Assembly: GCF_014201885.1 (NCBI RefSeq) | Contig: NZ_JACHFN010000006.1 | Location: forward strand, 62,001-126,000 | Direction: 5' to 3' | From: Deinococcus budaensis | GTDB lineage: Bacteria; Deinococcota; Deinococci; Deinococcales; Deinococcaceae | Length of the DNA stretch: 64,000 nt | Part shown: in pieces, positions 24,412-33,821 of the stretch | How positions within the stretch are numbered: the stretch's first letter is position 1 | How the letters are laid out: every line of letters begins with the position of its first letter | Made by a program: the position numbers and the translations under genes | The notes under the pieces: generated by a model | What the model saw: only the letters and a program-made list of their open reading frames with translations | What the model was told of the DNA's origin: nothing | Databases searched by the model: none

Positions 24412-24822
24412 TCAGCTGTGGGGCAGCTCGGCCACGTACGCGGGGCCGCCGTCGAGCGGCTCCAACAGCAGCTTGGCGCGGTAGCCCATGCGGTGGGCAG
24501 TGTCCCCGACCGTGCTCATGTACAGGTTGGCGTCCTCGGCCTCGATCTGCGAGACCCGGCCCGAGGTCATCCCCCAGGCTTCCCCCGCCTTGCGGACCGT
24601 CAGCCCCTGGGCCGTGCGGATGGCCTTGAAGGCGGCCCCGGCGCTGCCCAGGACCACGGCGGCCGCGATCTCGCCCGGGGTCATCTCCACGAAGCGGTCC
24701 GGCGGGAGCGTGCCGCCGGAAGCCTCCTGGCCCTCGGCCTCGTTCAGCAGCGCCAGGTAGTCGGCATCCGGCAGTTCGTCCAGGCCGAGCGTGTCTTTCC
24801 ATTGCTGTGCGGTCTTGGGCAT
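24412..24822 (-). CDS. XRE-type antitoxin
   Basis: 136 residues, second gene of a two-gene unit. The C-terminal half has an XRE HTH (AIRTAQGLTVRKAGEAWGMT, SGRVSQIEAEDANLYMSTVG); the N-terminus is an acidic region likely to wrap the toxin. GAAGGGGGAA precedes the ATG. The toxin ends 12 bases upstream. Order (toxin first) and HTH type fit HigBA-like systems. It should neutralise the toxin and repress the shared promoter. Confidence 0.85.
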   Translation of the reverse strand: MPKTAQQWKDTLGLDELPDADYLALLNEAEGQEASGGTLPPDRFVEMTPGEIAAAVVLGSAGAAFKAIRTAQGLTVRKAGEAWGMTSGRVSQIEAEDANLYMSTVGDTAHRMGYRAKLLLEPLDGGPAYVAELPHS

Positions 24823-24834
24823 ACGGTTCCCCCT

Positions 24835-25185
24835 TCAGGAATCGGCCTTCCAGGCCTGGAGCGCGGTCTTGAGGGCGGGGCCGGGCGCGTCGCCTTCTTT
24901 GGTCTCGGCGCTGGCGATCACGATCTCACCCGTGGGGCGGAAGAAGAAGTACACGCGGGTTCCGCCCTTGATGCCGCCGCGTGCGTGGGTCTTGAGTTCC
25001 CAGATGGGCAGCGCCTTGAGCTTCTTGGCGTAGCTGCTGCCCGCGCCGTGGGCGTGCAGGTCGGTCAGCATCACGATGGCCGCGTCCACTGCTGCCTGCT
25101 GGCCCGCCGCCACCATGTCCAGCAGGTCGTCGATCACGGCGGGCCGCTGGGCCTGAGGGCGGAGGTAGAGGACCAGGGCGGGCAT
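24835..25185 (-). CDS. RelE/HigB-like toxin (phage gp49-like)
   Basis: 116 residues. The short fold with SYAKKLKALPIWELKTHARG, then GTRVYFFFRPTGEIVIASAE and a C-terminal helix, is that of the RelE/HigB superfamily in its gp49-like branch. The Arg/Lys-rich strands and aromatic residues match the ribosome-dependent mRNA interferase surface. Transcription probably starts at or next to the ATG (-10 box 25192-25197), so the mRNA is leaderless. The unit faces against the tail operon. Confidence 0.85.
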   Translation of the reverse strand: MPALVLYLRPQAQRPAVIDDLLDMVAAGQQAAVDAAIVMLTDLHAHGAGSSYAKKLKALPIWELKTHARGGIKGGTRVYFFFRPTGEIVIASAETKEGDAPGPALKTALQAWKADS

Positions 25186-25186
25186 G

Positions 25187-25233
25187 TGCTTACTATAGGC
25201 TAAGCAAAAGGCTTTGTCAAGCCAATGCTAAGC
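25187..25233 (-). promoter_or_regulatory. strong promoter and operator of the toxin-antitoxin unit
   Basis: On the minus strand TTGACA (25215-25220) and TATAGT (25192-25197) are 17 bases apart. Overlapping repeats: TGCTTA (25187-25192) and TAAGCA (25201-25206) flank the -10 box; GGCTT (25210-25214) and AAGCC (25219-25223) flank the -35 box; GCTAAGC recurs at 25199-25205 and 25227-25233. These fit antitoxin-mediated autoregulation. Confidence 0.85.
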
Positions 25234-25273
25234 AGATGACTTAAATGTGTTATGCCCAACAGGGACAGGAGCT

Positions 25274-25285
25274 TAAGCTGGCGGC
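25274..25285 (+). promoter_or_regulatory. leaderless-type -10 box for the 25286 gene
   Basis: TAAGCT at 25274-25279 ends 6 bases before the ATG; no Shine-Dalgarno is present. It is divergent from the toxin-antitoxin promoter. Confidence 0.45.
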
Positions 25286-25870
25286 ATGAGCCTGGACCCC
25301 GAGACAAAGGCCCGGATTGAAGCCGAAGAAGCGTATCGAGCAGAGGTGCGTGCTCGGCCTCAGGGCAAACCGCCGACACATAAGGGACGCCAGAACGGCA
25401 TCTTGCTGCTTGTATTGGGCATCATCGCCGCTCTGTACTTCCTGGGATCAGGGCTGCCTCGGGGCCTGACTTCGGCCCTCCCTGCCCCACAGGGTGACCC
25501 GGTGGGAATTGAGGTGCAGGCTCAGGCCACACCAGACAATTATGGAGTAGACCTCTTTGTCACCTTGAAAGACGCTGGGGGGCAAGAAGTTGCTGCCGCG
25601 GGGAACGCTGTCATTGCGGTGTACTCGCGCGATTACACCGAGCCGGAGCAAGTTCTATGGAGCAAGAGCGTCGGCGTCCGCACCGACCAGTTTTCTCGGG
25701 GAACGCGCGGCCAAGGTGCTTTCGAGCGGGACGCCGTTTTTGCCGAACTGGCCTCGGTAACGACCGCGGAACTGCGGCGGGAATCCGGTAAGGCGATCGA
25801 TATTCGTGTGCGCTACATCCTGCTGGACGACACCGTGCTCGAAGCCAAAGAGATTGCTTTTCTTCCATAA
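25286..25870 (+). CDS. single-pass membrane protein (moron)
   Basis: 194 residues. A charged N-terminal 45 residues precede one transmembrane segment (ILLLVLGIIAALYFLGSGL, about residues 39-57). The rest is an extracytoplasmic beta-rich domain (VGIEVQAQATPDNYGVDLFV, IDIRVRYILLDDTVLEAKEI). GC is lower than in the tail genes. It has its own leaderless-type promoter and terminator and follows a toxin-antitoxin unit, so it is a separately expressed cargo gene. An envelope-located superinfection exclusion role is possible but unproved. Confidence 0.7.
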   Translation: MSLDPETKARIEAEEAYRAEVRARPQGKPPTHKGRQNGILLLVLGIIAALYFLGSGLPRGLTSALPAPQGDPVGIEVQAQATPDNYGVDLFVTLKDAGGQEVAAAGNAVIAVYSRDYTEPEQVLWSKSVGVRTDQFSRGTRGQGAFERDAVFAELASVTTAELRRESGKAIDIRVRYILLDDTVLEAKEIAFLP

Positions 25871-25894
25871 CATCTGATTACCCACACTCCACTA

Positions 25895-25920
25895 CCGCCC
25901 TTCGGGGCGGCTTTTTCTTG
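25895..25920 (+). terminator. intrinsic terminator
   Basis: CCGCCC, a TTCG tetraloop and GGGCGG (25895-25910) are followed by CTTTTTCTT. A textbook terminator for the membrane-protein gene. Confidence 0.9.
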
Positions 25921-25938
25921 CCCCCGAGGAGGTGGCTC

Positions 25939-28900
25939 TTGACGCAGTCCTCAAAGCGCACCGTGGTCTATAACTTGCGCCCCAACGTCACTGGAATTCC
26001 CGGGCTCAAGCGCTTTGAGGAGAGCCTGGAGAGAATCCTGGGCGTCCAGACCAAGCTCCAGCAGCAAGGGGACGTGGTGCGGGGACTGCGGGACCAGACG
26101 GCCGCCGTGGTCGCCGCTGCCCAGCAGGAGGCGCAGGCCAACCGCGCTGTCGACCAGCAGGCCCGGCAATCGCGCCAGCAGCGCCGGGCTGAGGAACGCG
26201 CGGCCATCGCCCAGAAAAAGGCTGACGACAACAGCTACCAGCAGTGGTGGAAGCAGCAACTGCGCGAGCAGGAGCAGAGCGAGCGCCGGGCACACCAGGA
26301 AGGGGTTCAAAGGCTCCGCGACCGGGCAGCGACGGCGGCCCTCAACGCGCGCCTCTCCTCACAGGCCGAGAAGCTCGCGCAGCAGGAACTCCGCGCCACC
26401 ATCCGCGAGCTGGACAACGAGCAAAAGAGCCTGCGGGCGGTGTGGCAGATCGGCAAGCTGGTCGGCCCTGACCTAGTGCAGATGCAGCGGGACGTTCAGC
26501 GCCGCGCGCTGGAGGCGGCCAGCGCCCTCGACAAGCAGTCCGACGCCTACCGGCGCCTGATGGGCGTGGCCGCCGCCTCTCAGCGCACCCAGGACCAGGC
26601 CACCGGACGCATCACCCCCGGCAGCCTGAGCCACGGCGTCGTGAACGGGATTCAGCAGAGCGGCCTGTTCACCCAGCTGGCCGCGGCGTCCGGTGTGGGT
26701 GCAGCGGCACAGAACCTGGGGTTGGTCGCCAGCAACTTCGCGCTGGCGAAGAACAACGCCCTGCAATTTGCGGGGGCGAGTAACACGGCCGCCACGGCTG
26801 CCGGGTTCATGAGCGCGGCTGGCGCTGGCCTCGCCGTCGGGCTGGGTGCGGTCGGCGTGGGCTTCGTTTCTCTCGGGAAGGTCGGTCTGGAGCAGACCAA
26901 GATTCTGGAGCGGGGCCTGAACACGCTCCAGGCGAGCGGCGTGCAGGACCTGGAGGGCTTCCAGACCCAGGTCAAGGCGCTGAAAGAGGATCTGGGCACC
27001 GTGGGCAAAAGCCTGAGCCTGGCGACCCTCACGGCCTCAGCCGCTGAGCTGGTGAAGGCCAACCTCAGCGCGGGCGATTCGCTGACCGTGCTCGCGGCCA
27101 GTTCCAAGCTCGCGGCCGCCGAGAACACCAACCTGAACGACACCAGCGCCCAGCTGCTGATGAACACCCGCCAGTACGGGCTGGAAGTCAGCGAGTCCGC
27201 GCGGGTGGCCGACATGTTCGCCAAGGCGGGCAATCTGGCCGCCGGGACCGCGAACGACCTGAGCCTGGGCTTCGGCAAGGTGGGCGGCACGGGCCTGCAG
27301 GCAGGCATCGAGATGAACGACCTGCTGGGCATGCTGGTCGAGCTGGACCTCAAGGGGATGCGCGCGGCCGACGTGGGCGCCGACGCGCTGCGCACGGCGC
27401 TGTCCAGCCTGAGCGACGTGACCGAGAAGGGGCAGGGCATCCTGAGGGAACTCGGCGTCGAGATCGACGACGCCTCTGGCAAGGCGCGTCCGGCGGGCGA
27501 CGTCATGGCCGACCTGGGCGAAAAGATGCGCGGCATGGGCATCACGGTGAACAAGAACACCGGTGAGCTGGAAGGAAACGGCGAGGCCCTGCGCACCGTG
27601 GCGGGGCTGATGGACACCCGAGCAGCGGCGGCCGTCATCAACCTGACTGGCGAATGGCGCACGCACGGCCAGACCATCAAGGACAGCGAGGAATACGCCA
27701 CCGAGTACGCCAACACGATGAGCCAGGGTGTCGAACCCGCGCAGAAACGGCTGAAGACCGCCTTCGAGGACACCGGGCTGGCCCTCGCCAAGAGCTTCGC
27801 GGGTCCGCTGGCAGATTTCCTCGATCAGGTCCTCTCTCCGGCGGTGACGCGCCTGGGTGAGTTCTTCACCAAGCTGACCGACATCAAGAACCTGGGCGAG
27901 ATCCTCGTGAAGGTGCGGCTGGAGGCGGGCGACGACGGCACGACGCAGGTGCTCAAGCTGCTTACTGCTCCCGTCACCATCCCCCTGGGGCTGGGTGCTC
28001 AGGCCGGGCAGCTGCTGAACGTCGACCAGCTGCAGCAGGCCCTGATCAAGGGCGGCATTCTGGAACAGCAGCGGACGCCCTGGGCGATCCTGGCTCAGTT
28101 CAAGGAGGTCGCCAACAACTACGAGAAGTACCTGAAGATGGCTTACGAGGCGGACGCCCGCTGGAAGGATGCGCAGTCCAGCAACCCCCTGGTCACGGGT
28201 CCATCCGTCACGCTCAACCGCATTCCGGAAAACACCCTCACCGGGGCCGGGCCGCTGTCGCCCGGGCAGACGCGCGCCCTCGACGGAGCGGTGTCTGGCC
28301 TGGTGGGTGCCCTGGGCCTGGCGGGGCGGGAAATCCTCAACGAATTCGGGGTCAGCGGGAAGGATTATCACCACGACGGCGCTGTGCGCGCCGATGCGGT
28401 GCACAACGGGATCGACCTCGGTGCTCCGCGCGGCACGGCCATCCTCAGCCCCTTCGCCGGGGCCTTGAGCGTCCGCGAGGACACCAAGAACGGCAAGGTG
28501 TTCGAGCTGCTCGACGCGGCCGGGAACAAGCTGGTCGGTATTCACCTGGACCAGTTCGACGCCGAGGTTCTCAAGGCCCTCCGAGCGGGCGGCGGCAAGG
28601 CGCTGATCCTCAAGGGCCAGCGCATCGGCACGGTGGGGAATACGGGCACGACGGCGGGAAGTGCCCCCCATTTGCATCTGATGGGGTACGCCGCGGGCAG
28701 CAGCACGCCCATCGACCCCCGCACCATCCCCTTTGTCGGCGGCGCTCCGGCCAGTGCCGCGAGACCCACCTCCCCCGCTCCCACGCCTGCCGCTACCCCA
28801 TCCCCCGAGGATGTCCGCAAAAGCGTACAGGCCAGGATCGACGACATCCTCGCGCGGGTCGATCTCAAGCTGATCACCGCGCCCGCAGCCATCAAACAGA

Positions 28901-31900
28901 TCGCCCAGATCCGGGACGAGGCTGAACAGACGGCCCGGTCGATGCAGCAGAAGGGCACCAAGGGCTGGCAAGACTACGCGGCCAGCATGAAGGCCGCGCA
29001 GGGGGTCATCGACGGGCTGAAAAAGGGCACCGGTGGAGCGAAAGACGTGCTGGGCGCACTCTCGACCCAGTTCGAATACGCCGGGAAGACCGGCCTCCCC
29101 GCCTATATCAACGGGCTGCGAGCTTACATCGCCCAGCAGGACAAGGCCGCCCAGAGCACGAAAAACACACAGGACCGCCTCGACGCGATGGCGAACGTCA
29201 ACCGTGCCCGGCAGATGCTGGAAGACGCGACCAAGCCCCGCAAGGGTCCAGTCAGCGTCAGTGACGCCGACATGGCGAAGTTTCGCAAGGGGGCCGAAGA
29301 GGTCATCCGGCTGGAAAAAGGTCTGGAGACCAGCACGAACGTCGACTGGCGACGCCGGGCCGCCAACCGCATCGCGGCCTACAACGCCCAGGGAGAGGCG
29401 GCTCAAGGCGTGCTGGCCGTGCTTCAGGGCACGGCGAAGACGGAAGCCCAGCTCGCGGACGAGTCCACCCGCCGCGAGCAGGCGCGGGCCTCCGCGCTGC
29501 GCACCATCAGTCAGGGGGTCCAGAAAGGAAAAGAGGACGACTTCAAGCGTGCCCTGGCGAGCCTCAAAGCCTCTCAGGCCGAGGAACTCGCCCAGGAGGG
29601 TCTGACCGCTGCCCAGCGCGAGCAGATCGTCCGGCGCACGGGACCGGCCATCCTGCGGGCCACCTACGCGCTGAACGCCTCGATCAAAAAAGGCAAGGAG
29701 GACGAGGCCGAAGCCTGGCGCACCAGCGAGCAGGCCAAGGCGCTGACCGCCAGCGAGGTCAACGCCGAGGTCAAGCGGCTGCGGGACGCTGCCCGCACCG
29801 AGGAGAGGACCAACAACCAGACCGCCCAGCGCGAGCAGGCCTCGGCTGCCCGCCTGGCCGGTCGCACACGCGTGCAGGAGGAAAGGCAGCTGGCCGCCGA
29901 GCTGGCAGGCCTGAGGACCAAGGCCGCCCAGGCCACGGCCGACCGTCTGAAAAGCATCGAGGATGGGCAGATCGCCCGTGCCCAGGGCAATGCCCAGCGC
30001 CAGCTGGACTTGACCCGCGAGTTCAGCCAGGCGCAGTTCAACCGCCAGCAGGCCATCCTGCTCGCCGAGAAGAAACAGGCCTACGCCAACGCTGCTGGTA
30101 AGCCCAACCAGGGGGCGCTGGAGGCGGCCGCCGATGCCGATTTCCTGCGCGACCTCGAAACGGCCCGCCAGGCCCGCTTGAGCGCCGTCCGGAGCGCCCA
30201 GAAGGCGGTGGAACAGGAGGAGGAAGGTGCCCGCCAGAGGCGGCTGGCACGCGAGAAGATCGTCAATCAGCGCTTGGCTGAAGGGGCGGAGGCCGCCCGT
30301 CAGGCCAATATCGAGGACGCGCGGCTCGCCCAGAGCGAGATCGAGGCCCTGCGCGATCAGGATCTCCTGAACGCCAAGGGCAACGTGACCGAGCAGGTGC
30401 GGCTCCAGCGCTACTACGCCGAGCAGGTCCGCCTGGCCCGGCGCGCGGTGGCCGACGCGATTTATGCCGACCGGGCACGCGACCTCGACAACGAGTACGC
30501 GAACAGGCCCGACGACCCCATGAAAGCCCGCCTGCTGGGGCAGGCCGGGGCCGCCCGCCAGCAGGCCTACGATGCGGCCGACCGCGACGCTGGCAACCAG
30601 GTCAACGCAGCTCTGGATACCCAGACCGAGAAGGTCCGCGAGTTGCGCAGCCAGTACAGCCAGCTGGCCGACTCGATCCGCGACAAGGTCAAGGCTGGAA
30701 GCTTCGATGAGGAGGCGCAGGAAGCGGCGGCGACGGCCTTCGATCAGCTGGCCGTCTCCGCTGGAGCGGCTGGTGTCGCGGGCAACAGCTACCTCGCCGT
30801 GGCCCGTCAGAGCGTGCAGGCGGCGCTCGACGCGGGCCGGGCGGCCGAGACCCAGCGCCTGGCCCTGGCCGATCTGGACCGCGAGCAGGAAGACTTCATC
30901 GCCCGGCAGGATGCGGCTGCTGACAGTGCTATCGAACTCGCCGACAGCCTGGTTGAGGCTGGGAGCACCACCGATGGCCTGATGCTGCTCACTACCACCC
31001 TCGACGAGCTGATGGCCGCCGCGGGGGAAGGCCCGATCAGCGGGGAGGCCGTGAGCAAGCTGGCCGCCGCGATGGAACGGCTCAACCTCGCCGCCAGCAA
31101 GACCAACCTGAACGACGCGGCCGCCTGGCTCGCCGCCTTCAAGGGCGTGGGCGACACGGTGGCGGCGGCCGAGTCCAGCTTCACCCAGGGGGGTGCGGAG
31201 GCCACCGCCCAGCAGGGGCAGAACGATCAGATCGGGTCCCTCTTCCAGGGGGGAGCGGGGAACGTCGCGCGCTTCCTCCTGGGGACGGACGGGCAGGGCT
31301 TCGCCGAGGCCTTCTGGTTCGACTTCTCCGAGGCGAGCCAGGGGGCGTTCATGCAGGGTCTCGGGCAGCTGGACACCGAGGCGCTCGCCGGACTGGGCAC
31401 CGACATGCTCCAGCGGTTGCTCGACGGCATGGGCGACGACGCGGCCTGGGACAGCTGGCGGGCACAGGTGCAGGGGGCCATGACCCGCGCGCTGGAGCTG
31501 AAGAGCACCGACGCCGGGTACGCGGACCTAGGGGCGGTGCTCGATCAGTTCGAGGCGCTCGACAGCCGGGCCGAGGGCTACAGCGCCACCTTGAGCGACC
31601 GGCTCCTCCCCGAGCTGGAGCGCATCCGGGACGCCGCCACCGACCCGGCCCTGAAGGACATGGCCGAGAAGGCCATCGGTTACCTGAACGGTGAGGTCGA
31701 GGCGGCCCGCGAGCTGGTCAGCGTGCTGGGGCAGGTCAAACTCTCCCAGCTCGACCGATTGAAAGCCAGCGGCGGCATCGGCGAGCAGGCCTACATCGAC
31801 CAGCGCCACGTCCTGCTGGTCGAGCAGGAAAACGCCCGCTACCGACTGGACATTCAGGGCAAGACCGGCAAGGCCTTGGAGCTGGCGGAGGCCCAGCATC

Positions 31901-33717
31901 AGATCAACCTGGGCAACATCGTCGCGGACGGCATGCAGGCCACCCAGCAGCTCACGTGGAGAATCCAGGACGAGACGCGCCAGGTGATCCGCGAGAGCGA
32001 GCAGGCCGATCTCGAATACCGCCGCAGCACCGGGCTGATCGGTGAGCGGGCCTACATCGACGCCCGCCACCAGCAGCAGGTGCAGGCGGCCCGGGACGAG
32101 TTCAACGTCCGGGTCCGGACCCTGCAAGCGGGTGAACCCGCCTATGTGGCGGCGGAACTGGCCTTGCAGGTCAAGCTCGGGCAGATCACCCGTCAGGGCA
32201 TGACCGACCAGCAGGCGCTGACGGATCGCCTGGAGGCGCAGGCCCGCCAGCGGCGCCAGCAGGAGGCGGTGGCCGATCTCGATCACCGCCGTTCCCTGGG
32301 CCTGGTGGGCGAGCGGGCCTACCTCGAGGAGCGTCAGCGCCTGGCCGAGGCGGCGGCCCGCGAGGAGTTCGCGGCCCGGGTCGCCAAGATGGAGGAGGGA
32401 GGCGACGAGTACCGCGATGCGGAGGCCCAGCTACAGGCCGACCTGACGGCGATCACCCGCCAGGGGGTGCTGGACCGGATCGCGCTGGAGCAGCAGCAAC
32501 TTCAGGCGTTTATCGGCGGCCTGGACCAGCTGGGCGGCGCGCTGGAATCGGCTGGAGCGGGCTGGGGGGTGTTCCTGAAGTTTGCTGGGCAGGGGATAGA
32601 CCTGTTCGGCAAGTTCCAGGCGAACCTAAAAGACCTCCGCAGCGCCTTCAACGGTGGCAGTCTCTTCGACAAGCTGGGCGCCGTGGGCGGCACGCTGGGG
32701 CTGGTGGCGACCGGCATCAACCTGGTAGGCCAGCTGGGCGACGCGATTCTGAACCTGTCCCCTGGGTTCAGGGCCTGGAAGACCAACCTGCTGGAGGTGG
32801 CGGAAGCCCAGAAAAAAGCGCTGAGCATCGACGCCGGGGGCTTCAATAGCCCCTGGGCCAAAGCACTCGAGCAAGACGCGGCCAACCGCGAGAAGCTGGC
32901 GAACGCGGGCTTCTGGAAGCGCGTCTGGTGGGGCCTGACCGGCAGCGCCCCGCAGGTCATGAAGACCGAGAGCGCCAAGCTGATGGCCGAGCTTCAGACC
33001 ATCTTCGCCAACCTCGGTTCCGGCCTCAGCAACATCTTTCAGTCCAGCATGTCCGACGCCTTCCTGAAGGGCGACATGACGAGCTGGGCGCAGAATTGGA
33101 GCAAGACGTTTGACCAGCAAGTCGGGCAACTGATCCTCAAGACGATGGTGGACGCGGCCCTGAAGGAGGGGGCGGTGGCCGCCGACCTCGCCGAGCTGAC
33201 CAAGGCGATCCAGGAACAGCGTTACAACGACATCCCCGCCATCATCGAGCGCATCCGGGCGAACGCTGGCGCAGCGATGTCACCCATTGTGTCGGTAGCC
33301 CCAAGCCTGCCCGGTTTCGGCAGCGGGAAAGACACCTCCTCGGGAACCGGCACCAGCGACCCCGCCAGCAACCGACAGCAGGACGAACTCTGGTACCAGT
33401 ACGAGCACGAGACGGACCCGGTCAAGAAGGCCGCACTCCGCAAGCAGCTGCAAGGGGGAAGCAGCGGAACTTCTGGTGGCAGCACCGTCACGATCACCCG
33501 CGAGGCGGTCCAGCCCGACTGGGCTGCCCTCACGGTCAGCATCACCCGGCTGGCGGATCGTGCGGATCTCGAAATCCAGGCAGCCAACCTTCAGATGGAG
33601 GCCGCCCGCCTCCAGCGCGAAGCGGCGGGCATCAACGCCCAGGCTGCCGGAATGATCCTGATCGCCGCCGAGCGCCTGAGCGGGGGCACCAGCAGCCCCA
33701 CACGCGCCGTGTTCTAG
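25939..33717 (+). CDS. tape measure protein with internal M23 peptidase domain
   Basis: 2592 residues from a TTG at 25939 with GAGGAGG at 25926-25932; the frame is also open from 25918. A coiled-coil N-terminus and a hydrophobic segment lead into the tape measure core (about residues 340-650: LSAGDSLTVLAASSKLAAAE, RQYGLEVSESARVADMFAKA). An M23 endopeptidase follows at about 805-925 with HNGIDLG (His822, Asp826) and HLHL (His911, His913), the zinc ligands. Long coiled coils and three repeats of about 88 residues near 1937-2190 (GEQAYID, GERAYID, GERAYLE) follow. It sets tail length and probably opens peptidoglycan at DNA injection. Confidence 0.93.
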   Translation: MTQSSKRTVVYNLRPNVTGIPGLKRFEESLERILGVQTKLQQQGDVVRGLRDQTAAVVAAAQQEAQANRAVDQQARQSRQQRRAEERAAIAQKKADDNSYQQWWKQQLREQEQSERRAHQEGVQRLRDRAATAALNARLSSQAEKLAQQELRATIRELDNEQKSLRAVWQIGKLVGPDLVQMQRDVQRRALEAASALDKQSDAYRRLMGVAAASQRTQDQATGRITPGSLSHGVVNGIQQSGLFTQLAAASGVGAAAQNLGLVASNFALAKNNALQFAGASNTAATAAGFMSAAGAGLAVGLGAVGVGFVSLGKVGLEQTKILERGLNTLQASGVQDLEGFQTQVKALKEDLGTVGKSLSLATLTASAAELVKANLSAGDSLTVLAASSKLAAAENTNLNDTSAQLLMNTRQYGLEVSESARVADMFAKAGNLAAGTANDLSLGFGKVGGTGLQAGIEMNDLLGMLVELDLKGMRAADVGADALRTALSSLSDVTEKGQGILRELGVEIDDASGKARPAGDVMADLGEKMRGMGITVNKNTGELEGNGEALRTVAGLMDTRAAAAVINLTGEWRTHGQTIKDSEEYATEYANTMSQGVEPAQKRLKTAFEDTGLALAKSFAGPLADFLDQVLSPAVTRLGEFFTKLTDIKNLGEILVKVRLEAGDDGTTQVLKLLTAPVTIPLGLGAQAGQLLNVDQLQQALIKGGILEQQRTPWAILAQFKEVANNYEKYLKMAYEADARWKDAQSSNPLVTGPSVTLNRIPENTLTGAGPLSPGQTRALDGAVSGLVGALGLAGREILNEFGVSGKDYHHDGAVRADAVHNGIDLGAPRGTAILSPFAGALSVREDTKNGKVFELLDAAGNKLVGIHLDQFDAEVLKALRAGGGKALILKGQRIGTVGNTGTTAGSAPHLHLMGYAAGSSTPIDPRTIPFVGGAPASAARPTSPAPTPAATPSPEDVRKSVQARIDDILARVDLKLITAPAAIKQIAQIRDEAEQTARSMQQKGTKGWQDYAASMKAAQGVIDGLKKGTGGAKDVLGALSTQFEYAGKTGLPAYINGLRAYIAQQDKAAQSTKNTQDRLDAMANVNRARQMLEDATKPRKGPVSVSDADMAKFRKGAEEVIRLEKGLETSTNVDWRRRAANRIAAYNAQGEAAQGVLAVLQGTAKTEAQLADESTRREQARASALRTISQGVQKGKEDDFKRALASLKASQAEELAQEGLTAAQREQIVRRTGPAILRATYALNASIKKGKEDEAEAWRTSEQAKALTASEVNAEVKRLRDAARTEERTNNQTAQREQASAARLAGRTRVQEERQLAAELAGLRTKAAQATADRLKSIEDGQIARAQGNAQRQLDLTREFSQAQFNRQQAILLAEKKQAYANAAGKPNQGALEAAADADFLRDLETARQARLSAVRSAQKAVEQEEEGARQRRLAREKIVNQRLAEGAEAARQANIEDARLAQSEIEALRDQDLLNAKGNVTEQVRLQRYYAEQVRLARRAVADAIYADRARDLDNEYANRPDDPMKARLLGQAGAARQQAYDAADRDAGNQVNAALDTQTEKVRELRSQYSQLADSIRDKVKAGSFDEEAQEAAATAFDQLAVSAGAAGVAGNSYLAVARQSVQAALDAGRAAETQRLALADLDREQEDFIARQDAAADSAIELADSLVEAGSTTDGLMLLTTTLDELMAAAGEGPISGEAVSKLAAAMERLNLAASKTNLNDAAAWLAAFKGVGDTVAAAESSFTQGGAEATAQQGQNDQIGSLFQGGAGNVARFLLGTDGQGFAEAFWFDFSEASQGAFMQGLGQLDTEALAGLGTDMLQRLLDGMGDDAAWDSWRAQVQGAMTRALELKSTDAGYADLGAVLDQFEALDSRAEGYSATLSDRLLPELERIRDAATDPALKDMAEKAIGYLNGEVEAARELVSVLGQVKLSQLDRLKASGGIGEQAYIDQRHVLLVEQENARYRLDIQGKTGKALELAEAQHQINLGNIVADGMQATQQLTWRIQDETRQVIRESEQADLEYRRSTGLIGERAYIDARHQQQVQAARDEFNVRVRTLQAGEPAYVAAELALQVKLGQITRQGMTDQQALTDRLEAQARQRRQQEAVADLDHRRSLGLVGERAYLEERQRLAEAAAREEFAARVAKMEEGGDEYRDAEAQLQADLTAITRQGVLDRIALEQQQLQAFIGGLDQLGGALESAGAGWGVFLKFAGQGIDLFGKFQANLKDLRSAFNGGSLFDKLGAVGGTLGLVATGINLVGQLGDAILNLSPGFRAWKTNLLEVAEAQKKALSIDAGGFNSPWAKALEQDAANREKLANAGFWKRVWWGLTGSAPQVMKTESAKLMAELQTIFANLGSGLSNIFQSSMSDAFLKGDMTSWAQNWSKTFDQQVGQLILKTMVDAALKEGAVAADLAELTKAIQEQRYNDIPAIIERIRANAGAAMSPIVSVAPSLPGFGSGKDTSSGTGTSDPASNRQQDELWYQYEHETDPVKKAALRKQLQGGSSGTSGGSTVTITREAVQPDWAALTVSITRLADRADLEIQAANLQMEAARLQREAAGINAQAAGMILIAAERLSGGTSSPTRAVF
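31750..32510 (+). repeat. three tandem protein-level repeats in the tape measure gene
   Basis: Units with the core Gly-Glu-x-Ala-Tyr begin their core codons at 31780, 32041 and 32308, spaced 87 and 89 codons. Each has a Leu-x-x-x-Arg/Lys start and a helix ending in a Gln/Ile-rich stretch. The DNA has diverged, so the duplication is old. Confidence 0.75.
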
Positions 33718-33741
33718 CCCAGCAATCTCCAACTCCCACAA

Positions 33742-33766
33742 GCCCCTGCCTCGCCGCAGGGGCTTT
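33742..33766 (+). terminator. hairpin after the tape measure gene
   Basis: GCCCCTGC (33742-33749) and GCAGGGGC (33756-33763) with a 6-base loop, followed by TTTGCC. A weak T-run suggests partial termination. Confidence 0.55.
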
Positions 33767-33821
33767 GCCGTGGCTGACCCCCAGCGGGCCAGCCGCCTCG
33801 GAAATTCCACTTTGAAAGGAG

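Noticed and set aside
24262..25203. 313-residue plus-strand frame
   Set aside because: Runs opposite the toxin-antitoxin genes, which have clear HTH and RelE-type patterns and a strong promoter.
27037..29406. 789-residue open frame on the minus strand
   Set aside because: Antisense to the tape measure gene; the plus frame carries tape measure and M23 motifs.
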